From positions 3,453 through 67,452 of the forward strand of contig CABRFA010000006.1 in assembly GCA_902470065.1 (NCBI GenBank): a stretch of DNA of 64,000 bases, in the 5' to 3' direction. The position numbers and the translations under genes were made by a program. The notes beneath the pieces are model-generated. The model ran no database searches, was not told the origin of the DNA, and saw only the letters and a list, made by a program, of their open reading frames with translations. This stretch comes from an uncultured Collinsella sp. GTDB taxonomy: Bacteria > Actinomycetota > Coriobacteriia > Coriobacteriales > Coriobacteriaceae. Shown here one piece after another: positions 9,434 through 18,378 of this stretch; positions within the stretch are counted from its first letter, which is position 1, and the number at the start of each line of letters is the position of its first letter.

Positions 9434-10492
9434 CTACTCCATGTAGTAGAAATCATCAGCCGGGAGCTTGCCGCCCACGGCGCTCGCATCCGCATCGGCC
9501 AGCACCTGCAGGTACCCACCGAGCGCCGCCTTCATATCTTTCCCCGTCTGGCATACAAGCATGCACCCGGGAATCGCCTTTTCGGCAATCGCGGCGTTAT
9601 CGACGACACCCGCATCGACCACGGCCTGCGCCCAGTCTGCCGGCGCCGCATTGACAGCCTTAACGCTCGCCGCATGACAGCTCAAGAACTCCGCCACGGC
9701 CTCGGGATGTTCCTCGGCAAACGCGCGGCGCACCACGGTCACGCCCGTCAGCAGGCGCGAACCCGTGTCACCCGCCAGCTCATCCCACACATCGGTCAGG
9801 CTCACCGGTGCCGAAAGCTTGCCTTCGCTCTTGGCGATAGCAGCGGTCTTGAACGGCTCCGGCAGCACGCCCACGGCGGACGAGTCGGCAAGCAGGGCCG
9901 ACAGCACCTCGGTGGGCTCGCTCTTAAACTCGAGCGTCACCTGACCGGTCAGGCCCGCGCGCTCCAGCAGGTAGTTCATGACGTACTCCGGCGTGGTGCC
10001 CTTGCCCGTCATATAGACGGTATGGCCCGCCAGATCGCCAAACGAGGTAACGTCCGCGTTACCCGTCACAACGTTCAGCACGCCCAGTGTGTTGATGTCG
10101 ATGACCTGCACCGCGCCCTCGGTCTTGTTGTAGAGCACGCTCGCCACGTTGGCGGGCACTAGGGCGATATCGACATCGCCCTGAATCACCTTGGGCACGA
10201 TCTCGTCGGCTGCGGCGCTGATCGCAAAGTCGAACTCGTTGTCCGTGGCACCGTCGGCCGCCCGGTCCATAAACTGCACCAGACCGATCGACGTCGGACC
10301 CTTGAGCGAGGCGACGTTCACCTCAACCGGCTCGGCAGCGGCACCGTCAGCGGCAGACCCGGCAGCCGAGCCCGCGGCGGACCCCGCCCCCGCAGCTCCG
10401 CCACCACAGCCAACCAGCGCAAGCGACAGCGCGCCCGCGGCGAGCGCCGAGGCAAACCCCCGGCGCGACAGCTCAACATTAAACGCGCGCAT
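9434..10492 (-). CDS. ABC transporter substrate-binding lipoprotein (NMT1/TauA-like)
   Basis: A 352-residue periplasmic-binding-type lipoprotein. The N-terminus has a twin-arginine-like SRRGF followed by a hydrophobic stretch and a lipobox ending in Cys29 (ALVGCGG). A Gly/Ala/Ser linker leads to a type-II binding fold with the DVDIALVPANVASVLYNK and GVLPEPF segments typical of the NMT1/SsuA/TauA group. The ATG at 10492 is 2 nt after the hydrogenase stop codon, so the two genes are almost certainly co-translated. It would deliver its ligand to the fused permease-ATPase encoded next. The ligand cannot be read from sequence; the link with an [FeFe]-hydrogenase is unusual. Confidence 0.85.
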   Translation of the reverse strand: MRAFNVELSRRGFASALAAGALSLALVGCGGGAAGAGSAAGSAAGSAADGAAAEPVEVNVASLKGPTSIGLVQFMDRAADGATDNEFDFAISAAADEIVPKVIQGDVDIALVPANVASVLYNKTEGAVQVIDINTLGVLNVVTGNADVTSFGDLAGHTVYMTGKGTTPEYVMNYLLERAGLTGQVTLEFKSEPTEVLSALLADSSAVGVLPEPFKTAAIAKSEGKLSAPVSLTDVWDELAGDTGSRLLTGVTVVRRAFAEEHPEAVAEFLSCHAASVKAVNAAPADWAQAVVDAGVVDNAAIAEKAIPGCMLVCQTGKDMKAALGGYLQVLADADASAVGGKLPADDFYYME

Positions 10493-10494
10493 CG

Positions 10495-12306
10495 CTAGCA
10501 CGTCCCCTCGTTGGGCATCGACCAGGCGTGATGATCGGTATGCAGCAGCTCCTCGGCCAGCGGCGAGAGCGGTGCGCCCAAAAACTCGCTGTAGCACGCC
10601 TGGACATCGGGATTCTCGTGCGAGAAGCGAATGTCCGCCTTCGCATCCAGGCCCCACAGCACCTGGCCGCGCTCGGCCGCCAGCTCGCAGCCGTCGTGGA
10701 TGGGCTGACCGCCGCCACCGACGCAGCCGCCCGGGCATGCCATAACCTCAACGAAGTCATAGCTCACGCGGCCGTCGCGAATCGCGTCGAGCAGGCGGGC
10801 GGCGTTGCCCAGCCCGTGCGCCACGGCGACGCGCACCTTGGTGCCATCGATATCGGCGACAGCTTCCTTCCAGCCATCCAGGCCACGCACGCCGGTAAAG
10901 AAATCCGCATCGGGGTTCTTGCCCGTCACCAGGTAATAGGCCGAGCGCACGGCGGCCTCCATCACGCCGCCCGTGGCACCAAAGATCACGCCCGCGCCCG
11001 TGCCAAAACCCAGCGGCGTGTCGAGCGGCTCCACGACCAGCGTGTCCACGCTCACGTGGCTCGCGCGAATCATGCGCACCATCTCGCGCACCGTCAGCGC
11101 AACGTCCACATCGGGCGTGCCGCCCTCGCCCACCATGCTCGGCAGCGCGCACTCGGCCTTCTTGGCCGTGCACGGCATAACGGACACCACGAACAGGCGC
11201 TCGGGCTCCACGCCCAACACCTTGGCGTAGTAGGTCTTGGCAATAGCGCCGAACATCTGCTGCGGCGACTTGGACGTGGACAGACTGTCGATAAACTCCG
11301 GATAGCGCGCCTTCACAAAGCGCACCCAGCCCGGGCAGCAGCTCGTGAACATGGGCCAGCCGCGGCTGTCGCCCTCGCCCTTGGCGGCGGCACCCAGGCG
11401 CTCGAGCAGCTCGGAGCCCTCCTCCATAATGGTGAGGTCGGCCGAAAAGTCGGTGTCGAACACGTACTCAAAGCCAACGCGGCGCAGTGCGCAGGCCAGG
11501 CGCTCAACGGTAGCCTCCTCGCGAGATATGCCGAGCTCCTCGCCCCAGGCGCTGCGCACGGCCGGCGCAATCTGCACCAGCACGATCTTGTCGGGATCGG
11601 CGATGGCGTCGAACACGGTCTCGGTATCGTCACGCTCGCGCAGGGCGCCCGTCGGGCAATGCGTGATGCACTGACCGCACGCGACGCAATCGGTCTTGCC
11701 GATCGGCGCACGCCCGCGGGTACCCACGGCGGTGTGCGTGGCGCGGTTGGTCAGGTCCCAAATCCCTAAGCCCTGCACGTTCTCGCACACCTTGATGCAA
11801 CGCATGCATTTAATGCACTTGTCGTTATCGCGGATGATGGGGAAATCGAAGTCCCAGCCCTCGCGTGCCAGGTGCTGCTCGTACGGCAGATAGAAGATGC
11901 CCAGGTCGTTGGCGATGGTCTGCAGGTTGCAGTTACCACTGCGCACGCAGCTCGTACAGCGCGAGTCGTGCTGGGACAGCAGCAGCTGCACGTTGGTGCG
12001 ACGCGCCTCGCGGGCCTTGGGGCTGTTGGTGTGGACCACCATGCCGTCGAGCACGTAGTTGTTGCAGGCGGCAACCAGCTGGTCGCAGCCCTCGACCTCG
12101 ACCACGCACACGCGGCAGCCGCCGATCTCGTTTAGATCGCGCAGGTAGCACAGGGTGGGAATCTGAATGCCGGCGGACTTGGCCGCATCCAGGATCGTGG
12201 TGTGCTCGGGCACCACGACTTCACAGTTATCGATAATGAGCCTGACCATGTTGTGCGCTCCGTTTTCGGTTTTGTCGCCGACAGTGGTTTTGTTGAGCTC
12301 TACCAT
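10495..12306 (-). CDS. hydA: [FeFe]-hydrogenase, catalytic subunit
   Basis: A 603-residue cytoplasmic [FeFe]-hydrogenase. In order it has a plant-type [2Fe-2S] domain (Cys53, 64, 67, 81), a His-ligated cluster (H113, C117, C120, C126), two [4Fe-4S] motifs (CIKCMRC and CVACGQC), and the H-cluster motifs TSCCPGW (321-327), MPCTAKK (377-383) and MACPGGC (522-528). This is the full modular M3 architecture that reduces protons or oxidises H2 using several accessory clusters. The ATG at 12306 overlaps the upstream stop by 7 nt and follows GGAGGAACC; an ATG at 12249 (MVRLIID) is an alternative that fits the family start. Its partner flavoprotein lies directly upstream and an ABC transporter directly downstream. 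Direction of catalysis is not shown. Confidence 0.93.
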   Translation of the reverse strand: MVELNKTTVGDKTENGAHNMVRLIIDNCEVVVPEHTTILDAAKSAGIQIPTLCYLRDLNEIGGCRVCVVEVEGCDQLVAACNNYVLDGMVVHTNSPKAREARRTNVQLLLSQHDSRCTSCVRSGNCNLQTIANDLGIFYLPYEQHLAREGWDFDFPIIRDNDKCIKCMRCIKVCENVQGLGIWDLTNRATHTAVGTRGRAPIGKTDCVACGQCITHCPTGALRERDDTETVFDAIADPDKIVLVQIAPAVRSAWGEELGISREEATVERLACALRRVGFEYVFDTDFSADLTIMEEGSELLERLGAAAKGEGDSRGWPMFTSCCPGWVRFVKARYPEFIDSLSTSKSPQQMFGAIAKTYYAKVLGVEPERLFVVSVMPCTAKKAECALPSMVGEGGTPDVDVALTVREMVRMIRASHVSVDTLVVEPLDTPLGFGTGAGVIFGATGGVMEAAVRSAYYLVTGKNPDADFFTGVRGLDGWKEAVADIDGTKVRVAVAHGLGNAARLLDAIRDGRVSYDFVEVMACPGGCVGGGGQPIHDGCELAAERGQVLWGLDAKADIRFSHENPDVQACYSEFLGAPLSPLAEELLHTDHHAWSMPNEGTC

Positions 12307-14132
12307 TCCAGGTTCCTCCCTCCGCGGAACGCGCCAAAGCCAAAGTGGTCGCAACGCAGGCAGCGACTCGCCTCTTGGCGTGCCTCTTCCTCGGTAAGGC
12401 CCTGTTCGACCAGATTCCAATCGTGAATGCGCTCGCCGGCCTCGCGCTCGCCCAGCTCGCAGCGGCCGCACTCATGCTTGCCCTTAAACTGAACGGTCGG
12501 CAGCTCCACGTCGAGCTTAATCTTATGGTCGAAGCCCAGGTAGCGGTCGATATTTGCCGACGCCACGCGGCCGGCGTTGATGGCACGGATGACGGTGGCG
12601 GGACCGGTCTGGCAGTCGCCGCCGCTAAAGAGGCCATCGAAGTCGGGCACGGCGCCGTCCGAATCGGTGACGACGCGACCCCACTTGCAGGCGATGCCCA
12701 TGTCCTCAAACGGCTTGGAGTCGATATCCTGGCCAATGGCCACGAACACGCGCTCGCAGGGAATGACCTGTTCGGGCGTGGCGGCGGCACGCGGGGCCGG
12801 GCGCCCGCGGCGGGGCTCGCCGATAATCTGCGGCTGCACGCGCAGGCCGCTCACACGACCGTCCTCGCCTGTCTCGATACCGAGCGGGGCCGTGAGCTCT
12901 AGAACCTCGCAGCCCTCGGCCTGGGCACCGGCAATCTCGGCGTCCTGGGCCGTCATATCGCAGATGCGGCGGCGGTAGACGATGCTCACTTTTTCGGCAC
13001 CGCAGCGCACGGCAGAGCGTGCCACGTCCATGGCCACGTTGCCGCCGCCGATGACGCACACGCGCTGGCCGCTCAGATCGGGCAGCTCGTCGTCACCGAT
13101 GGCGCGCAGCATCTTGACGGCCGACTCCACGCCGGGCGCTTCTTCGCCCGGAAGGCCGAGCTTCTTATCGCTGTGGGCACCGATGGCCAGGTAGACGGCA
13201 TCGAACTCGTCGCGCAGACGGGCGAGCTCCTCGCCGTTCACGGAGTGGTCGAGTTCTACATCGATGCCGGCGCTCAAGATCCAGTCGACCTCGGCCTGCA
13301 GGCGCTCGCGCGGCAGACGATAGCTGGGAATGCCATAGCGCAGCATGCCGCCCAGGTAGTGGCGCTGCTCAAAGATCGTTACCTTGTGGCCCATCACGGC
13401 CAGGTAGTAGGCGCAGGAAAGACCAGCCGGGCCGCCGCCGATCACGGCGACGCGCTTACCGGTGTTGTCCACTACATGCGGCTTGTGGTCGTTGAGGTCA
13501 CTGTGCTCAACGGCAAAACGCTTGAGGGCGAGGATGTTCATGGGGTCATCGACCATGCCACGGCGGCAGTGCATCTCGCAGGGATGCTCGCACACCAGTC
13601 CGCAGACGAGCGGCAGCGGATTGTTCTTGCGGATGACCTTGACGGCATCGGCATAGCGGCCGGCCTCGACGAGCGAAATGTACCCGGGAATGTCGACGTG
13701 CGCCGGGCAGCCCGAGACGCACGGAACGCGGGCCTCGCGGTCAAAGCCACAGGAGTGCTCGCAGATGTGGTGCTCAAAATCGTCGCGGAAACCGCGGATA
13801 GCCGTAAGCGCCATGGCGCCTGCCTCGTAGCCGATGGCGCAGTCGCTTGAAAGGTAGATGGTGCGGGCCGTGCGCTCAATCAGGTTGAGCGTGGACTCAT
13901 CGGCACGCCCTTCGAGTACATCGGCGAGCAGGTCACTCAGCGCGCTCAGGCCAACGCGGCAGGGCGTGCACTTGCCGCAGCTCTGGGTAGAGCACAGGTT
14001 GACGAGCGCTGCCGTAAACTCAACGGGACACGGGGCGAGCGAACTCACCGCCAGACGACGTCCGAGCGCATCGTGCAGGTCGTCCATGACGGCCTGAGCG
14101 TGGCTGCGTTCCATTACATGCAGTCGAGCCAT
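12300..14132 (-). CDS. NuoF-tail/GltD-like NAD(P)H flavoprotein, hydrogenase partner
   Basis: A 610-residue fusion. Residues 1-115 match only the C-terminal iron-sulfur part of NuoF (SCGKCTPCRVG), without the FMN/NADH-binding or SLBB domains. The rest is a glutamate-synthase-small-subunit-like oxidoreductase: Cys-rich cluster region (VPCVSGCPAH and CGLVCEHPCEMHC), FAD site VAVIGGGPAGLSCAY and NAD(P)H site VCVIGGGNVAMDVA. It probably passes electrons between NAD(P)H and the hydrogenase encoded immediately downstream. Electron bifurcation is possible but unproven. The ATG at 14132 follows GAGAGGGG. It is the first gene of the four-gene operon, and its stop overlaps the hydA start. Confidence 0.85.
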   Translation of the reverse strand: MARLHVMERSHAQAVMDDLHDALGRRLAVSSLAPCPVEFTAALVNLCSTQSCGKCTPCRVGLSALSDLLADVLEGRADESTLNLIERTARTIYLSSDCAIGYEAGAMALTAIRGFRDDFEHHICEHSCGFDREARVPCVSGCPAHVDIPGYISLVEAGRYADAVKVIRKNNPLPLVCGLVCEHPCEMHCRRGMVDDPMNILALKRFAVEHSDLNDHKPHVVDNTGKRVAVIGGGPAGLSCAYYLAVMGHKVTIFEQRHYLGGMLRYGIPSYRLPRERLQAEVDWILSAGIDVELDHSVNGEELARLRDEFDAVYLAIGAHSDKKLGLPGEEAPGVESAVKMLRAIGDDELPDLSGQRVCVIGGGNVAMDVARSAVRCGAEKVSIVYRRRICDMTAQDAEIAGAQAEGCEVLELTAPLGIETGEDGRVSGLRVQPQIIGEPRRGRPAPRAAATPEQVIPCERVFVAIGQDIDSKPFEDMGIACKWGRVVTDSDGAVPDFDGLFSGGDCQTGPATVIRAINAGRVASANIDRYLGFDHKIKLDVELPTVQFKGKHECGRCELGEREAGERIHDWNLVEQGLTEEEARQEASRCLRCDHFGFGAFRGGRNLEW

Positions 14133-14317
14133 AAGATCCCCTCTCACATGGCAGCCCGGAGGCGAGACCGGGCGAAATTGCTACACGCACAACACTGACT
14201 TATAAAATTGTTTGGCAGCGGCACGGTTCGGCAGGCGGTATGAAACGTCGTCCCCAGCGGTGAAAACGAACATTACCGCAGATAAATGCTATATTTGATA
14301 AACGCGTTACCAAACGA

Positions 14318-14355
14318 CAATGCCCCGTCCGCGCAAACACACGAACAGGGCATTG
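14318..14355 (-). terminator. Possible terminator of the alpha-glucoside operon
   Basis: CAATGCCC at 14318-14325 pairs with GGGCATTG at 14348-14355. The U-tract is poor. It lies upstream of, not after, the GH4 stop at 14404 in plus coordinates, so it is downstream of that minus-strand gene. The remaining 185 bp up to the hydrogenase operon must contain that operon's promoter, but I see no convincing box pair. Confidence 0.45.
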
Positions 14356-14403
14356 ATCAAGTTTTACGGTCAGCGACTCTTTTGTGCCAGCGACCTTCTG
14401 TCT

Positions 14404-15786
14404 TTAGCTAAGCTCGGGCCAGTAACCCTTGTTGGCCTCGATCATGTCGTCGAGAACCTCCTTGGCGACCTTCATCGACGGCACGGTCTTGTTGAGCGTA
14501 AAGGCCTTGAGCGCCTTCTCGTACGAACCCTCGATCGTAGCCTCGACCACGAGCTTCTCGGAGTTCAGCTGCTGCATCATGAGACCCTGCTGGAACAGCG
14601 GAATGTTGTCGCGGCTGATGACCTCGGGGCCGTTCTTGCCAATGTAGGCAGGCAGCTCGACCATAGCGTCGTAGGGCATGTTGGGGATAGCGCCCTTGTT
14701 CTCGCAGATGACCAGGAAGCGCTGCTTGGTGTCGTTCTTCAGAGCGATGGCCAGATCGGCAATCCAGTCGCCGTGGCTGCCCGCATAGAACGTGCTCTCG
14801 TCGATCTCGCCCGTCTTCTCATAGTGGGCGATGCCGTCGAAGAGGTTCTTCTCACGCGTCTCCTCAACCTCGTTTGCGCGGGTGCGCTCGGGGTTGGAAT
14901 GCTCGACGAACTCCTTCTGCTGCAGGTAGTAGTTCAGATACGTGTTGGGCAGGTACTCCGGGAAGCACTCCATGATCTCGTACTCGCCCTTCCAGACGTA
15001 GTACCAGCTGCCCTTGGTGTGGCGATTCTGCTCGGGGTGCTCGTCGGTGGTCTCCTCGGGCTTCTTTGCCATGAGCGAGCCCATGCCCTTGAGGTAGGAG
15101 TCGGGCAGCAGAATCTGGTGCTCCTTGATGTACTCGCGCAGCTGCGGCAGGACCTCCTCGCCCTTGTGGCGAATCGAGGTGAACCAACCAAAGTGGTTGA
15201 GGCCAAAGTAATCGTACTCGACATCCTTCTTGTCGATATCGAGCGCGGCGCAAACCACGTCGATGATCGCGATCGGCATGTCGCAGATGTTGATGATGCG
15301 AGCGTTAGGACGCAGCACACGGCAGCCCTCGGAGACGATGGCGGCAGGGTTGGAGTAGTTGAGAATCCAGTAGTCCTTCTTGGCGTACTTCTCAACGTCA
15401 TCGATCAGCTCGACCATGGGGAAGATGGTGCGCATGCCATAGGCAAGGCCGCCGCAACCGCAGGTCTCCTGACCCACGCAGCCGTGACGCAGCGGAATCT
15501 TTTCGTCCTGCTCGCGCATGGCGTAGCCGCCCACGCGCATCTGGGCAAACACGAAGCTCGCATCGGTAAAAGCCGTCTTTTTGTCGGTGGTCACCGTGAG
15601 CTTGATGTCCAGGCCAAGGTCCTCGTGCAAAATCCAATCCACGAGCACGCCGATCTTGCGCTGGCGCTCCTCGTTGATGTCGTACAGACGAATCTCGTCA
15701 ACGTCGAGCTCGTCCTTGCGCAGGGCAATGGACTTGACGATGCCAGGGGTAAAGGTGGATCCGCCACCACACAGAGTAATGATCAT
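14404..15786 (-). CDS. GH4 family phospho-glucosidase, probable 6-phospho-alpha-glucosidase
   Basis: A 460-residue family 4 glycosidase, an enzyme that needs NAD+ and a divalent metal. The NAD-binding loop is ITLCGGGSTFTPG at the N-terminus. The metal/phosphate region reads NICDMP; CDMP is typical of 6-phospho-alpha-glucosidases, whereas beta-specific members usually have CNVP. The motif GLNHFGWF is also present. The ATG at 15786 is 3 nt after the EIICB stop, with GGAG 9 nt upstream, so expression is coupled to the transporter. It would hydrolyse phosphorylated maltose-like disaccharides inside the cell. The alpha assignment rests on the motif and the operon partner. Confidence 0.87.
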   Translation of the reverse strand: MIITLCGGGSTFTPGIVKSIALRKDELDVDEIRLYDINEERQRKIGVLVDWILHEDLGLDIKLTVTTDKKTAFTDASFVFAQMRVGGYAMREQDEKIPLRHGCVGQETCGCGGLAYGMRTIFPMVELIDDVEKYAKKDYWILNYSNPAAIVSEGCRVLRPNARIINICDMPIAIIDVVCAALDIDKKDVEYDYFGLNHFGWFTSIRHKGEEVLPQLREYIKEHQILLPDSYLKGMGSLMAKKPEETTDEHPEQNRHTKGSWYYVWKGEYEIMECFPEYLPNTYLNYYLQQKEFVEHSNPERTRANEVEETREKNLFDGIAHYEKTGEIDESTFYAGSHGDWIADLAIALKNDTKQRFLVICENKGAIPNMPYDAMVELPAYIGKNGPEVISRDNIPLFQQGLMMQQLNSEKLVVEATIEGSYEKALKAFTLNKTVPSMKVAKEVLDDMIEANKGYWPELS

Positions 15787-15789
15787 TGT

Positions 15790-17406
15790 TTACTGCTCCT
15801 TCTCAATTGCGTTCTCGACCTTGTCGCGCATCTCGGCGACCTTCATGCCAAAGATGATCTGGATATTGTTACCGTTGCGGTTGATGCCGCTGTTGGGCAC
15901 GTGGTTGATGAGGTTCTCATCGATGAGGTCCGGGTTCTTAACGTTCACGCGGAGACGCGTAAAGCAGTTCTCGAGCTCCTCGATGTTGTCCTTGCCGCCA
16001 AGACCTGCGACCAGGTCGGCAATGCCTGCATCGACGCCCTCTGCGGGAGCCGCGGCAACAGCGCCCTGCTTCACCGCGACAGACGCGGCGGCCTCGCCCT
16101 CGGCAACGGACTCGGCGAGCTCGGACTCCTCCTCGCGACCAGGCGTGTGGAGCTTGAGCTTCTTAATGAGGAAGCTAAAGAGGAAGAAGTACAGAGCGGC
16201 GTTGACGACTCCAAGCACCAGCATAACCGGCCAGTTGGTCTTATCGACACCAAGAACCAGGTTGGAAACCACGATGTTGATGATGCCGCCTGCAGTCGAA
16301 GCGGGCACGGAGAGGACCTTGAGCAGAACCAGGAAGATGCCGGAAAGAACCGAGTGAACGACGAAGAGCACGGGAGCGGCAAAGACAAAGAGGAAGTCCA
16401 TGGGCTCGGTGACACAGGAGAGCACGGCGGTGATGATCAGCGGGATAATGACAGCCTTGGTCTTGTCCTTGTTCTCCTTGTAAGCGGTGAAGATAAAGGC
16501 GAGGCCGATGCCGATGTAGGGCCACAGGTTGTTGAAGGTATAGCTGTTGAAGTAGGTGCTATCGGAGAAGGGCTGGCCCGTCATTGCCATCTCGGCAACA
16601 CGGATGGGGTAGGCGCCGGCGATAACCTGACCACCCAGCGTAAGGGTGCCACCCACATCGGAGAACTGGAACGGGGTGTAGATGAGGTGGTGCAGACCGG
16701 TGGGAACGAGCAGCTTGTTGAGCATGCCGTAGATAAACAGACCGATGTTGCCCGACTCCTTAATGATGCCGGCAACGGAGGAGATGGCACCCTGGACCGG
16801 AGGCCAAACGATGCAGAAGCCCGCGCCCATGATCCAGGAGATGATGATCATGATCAGGAACGGAAAGCGAACGCCCGAGAACATCGAAAGGGCAATGGGG
16901 AACTGCTTGTTCGAGTACTTGTTGAACACGGCACCGGTGATGCAACCAAGAATGATGCCGCCGAACACGCCGGTATCGAGCACCTGGATACCCATAACGG
17001 TGGCCTGGCCGGTTCCGGTAAGACCGAGCATGCCGCTCGCATCGGCAAGAGAGCCGGTGGCGTTGAGCACGATGTTGTTAGCCTGCAGGAACAGGAAGAA
17101 CGACATCAGGGCGATCAGCGAAGCATGGCCCTTGTTCTTCTTTGCCATGGCGCCGGCGATGCCCACGCAGAACAGAATCGAGAGGTTGTTGATGATAAAC
17201 ATCAGCGACTGATAGACAACGGCGCCCACGAGCTGGAACGGACCGAAGCCCAGCACGGGGACCAAAGCGCAGATGGTCTTGTTGGTCAGAATGATGCCCA
17301 CGATGAGCAGGATGCCGGCAACCGAGAGATACATCATCGGCTGGACGATCGACTTCGCGAACACCTCCAACGGCGCTTTGAAATTGAACTTCTTTTTTGC
17401 GGTCAT
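15790..17406 (-). CDS. PTS EIICB, alpha-glucoside/glucose family
   Basis: A 538-residue transporter with an N-terminal EIIC domain of about ten membrane spans (residues 15-420), an acidic linker of about 50 residues (REEESELAESVAEGEA), and a C-terminal EIIB domain with its phosphorylatable Cys in ENCFTRLRVNV. The order C-B and the sequence MGAGFCIVWPPVQ fit the glucose/maltose superfamily. The ATG at 17406 follows AAGGAAGGGG; the frame is open 27 nt further without support. It needs an EIIA, and one is encoded two genes upstream in the same operon. Together with GH4 it makes a maltose- or isomaltose-like uptake route. Confidence 0.9.
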   Translation of the reverse strand: MTAKKKFNFKAPLEVFAKSIVQPMMYLSVAGILLIVGIILTNKTICALVPVLGFGPFQLVGAVVYQSLMFIINNLSILFCVGIAGAMAKKNKGHASLIALMSFFLFLQANNIVLNATGSLADASGMLGLTGTGQATVMGIQVLDTGVFGGIILGCITGAVFNKYSNKQFPIALSMFSGVRFPFLIMIIISWIMGAGFCIVWPPVQGAISSVAGIIKESGNIGLFIYGMLNKLLVPTGLHHLIYTPFQFSDVGGTLTLGGQVIAGAYPIRVAEMAMTGQPFSDSTYFNSYTFNNLWPYIGIGLAFIFTAYKENKDKTKAVIIPLIITAVLSCVTEPMDFLFVFAAPVLFVVHSVLSGIFLVLLKVLSVPASTAGGIINIVVSNLVLGVDKTNWPVMLVLGVVNAALYFFLFSFLIKKLKLHTPGREEESELAESVAEGEAAASVAVKQGAVAAAPAEGVDAGIADLVAGLGGKDNIEELENCFTRLRVNVKNPDLIDENLINHVPNSGINRNGNNIQIIFGMKVAEMRDKVENAIEKEQ

Positions 17407-17505
17407 AGCGGTATTCCCCTTCCTTTTCCGCAAATTGAGACAGATGTGCCCTGGACAAGACCGTAAGCCCTGCCTTATATCAATCGATGTGTGGGCACGT
17501 TATGC

Positions 17506-18372
17506 CTAGAGACCAGGTTCTCCAAGCAGGTTAACAATGTGATACGCGAGATAACTCTTCTCGGCATCGGTAACGACAACGTTATAGGTAGACGACAAGT
17601 GGGCGGCTATGGCGTCCGCGCACGAGAATGCGCACGGATACGCCGTTTCATCGATTCGGAACAGCGCGTCGCCATTGATTTGCCCGGCCGTGGGGTCAAG
17701 CGCCCGCTGTGCGAAAAACTGCAGGTGGCGGACGAAACGCTCATAGGGCAACGAGGTGTCATCGAGGGTCGTAGCATAGCGCTCGGAAACAATCGCAAGC
17801 ACGTCGCGAACAAGCTGGACCGAAACAATCAGACGGTCAGAGCGTTGCGGCATGGTGGCGTTGACGATATGCAGCGTAATGAAACCCTGCTCTTCTTCGC
17901 TCATCTGAATGCCCATATACTCCTTGATAATCTGCAGCGCACGGCCCGCAAGTGCATACTCCTTGCGATAGAACTGCTGGATCTCGAGCAGCAACGGATT
18001 CTCACAGGAGACGCCCTTGCGCTCGCGCTCCAAAGCAAGGCTGATATGGTCTGCGAGAGCAATGAGAATCTTGTCGTTGGTATCAACATTGAGCTCTCGA
18101 CGGAGCATCTGAACAATGTCCTCGGCAATCACGAGGTTGACGGTGGGGATGGACTCCAAAAGATGTGCCAAGCGGTCAATCGTACGCGAATCCTGAGAAG
18201 TTCCCTCCTGCAACGCGTAGGTCTTTTCGATCGACGCCTCGTCGATGGCATCGCCGGCATGACGGCCAAAGCAGAGGCCTCGACCGATGACGATGAGCTC
18301 GGAGCCATCGTCCGAAGTGACCATTGCGACGTTGTTGTTAAAAACTCGCTTGATAACCACGGTACCCACCAC
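17506..18372 (-). CDS. BglG/LicT-type transcriptional antiterminator
   Basis: A 288-residue RNA-binding regulator. Residues 1-55 are the CAT RNA-binding domain (VIKRVFNNNVAMV). Two PRD domains follow (about 70-170 and 175-285) with conserved phosphorylatable histidines (ADHISLALE, ITLHIVNA, LAYHIVNLLG). Such proteins bind a RAT hairpin in nascent mRNA and block a terminator when their PRDs are phosphorylated by the PTS in the right pattern. A RAT-like leader lies upstream of the EIIA gene of this operon. The GTG start at 18372 is 6 nt after the EIIA stop; its ribosome site is weak, which fits translational coupling. Confidence 0.9.
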   Translation of the reverse strand: MVGTVVIKRVFNNNVAMVTSDDGSELIVIGRGLCFGRHAGDAIDEASIEKTYALQEGTSQDSRTIDRLAHLLESIPTVNLVIAEDIVQMLRRELNVDTNDKILIALADHISLALERERKGVSCENPLLLEIQQFYRKEYALAGRALQIIKEYMGIQMSEEEQGFITLHIVNATMPQRSDRLIVSVQLVRDVLAIVSERYATTLDDTSLPYERFVRHLQFFAQRALDPTAGQINGDALFRIDETAYPCAFSCADAIAAHLSSTYNVVVTDAEKSYLAYHIVNLLGEPGL

Positions 18373-18378
18373 AAGAAT

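Noticed and set aside
14320..17466. A plus-strand open frame of 1048 codons opposite the alpha-glucoside operon
   Set aside because: It is antisense to two well-supported genes (EICB-type PTS permease and GH4), reads through their boundary, is rich in His, Val, Asp and Leu as expected for reverse complements of GC-rich genes, and has no domain or ribosome site.
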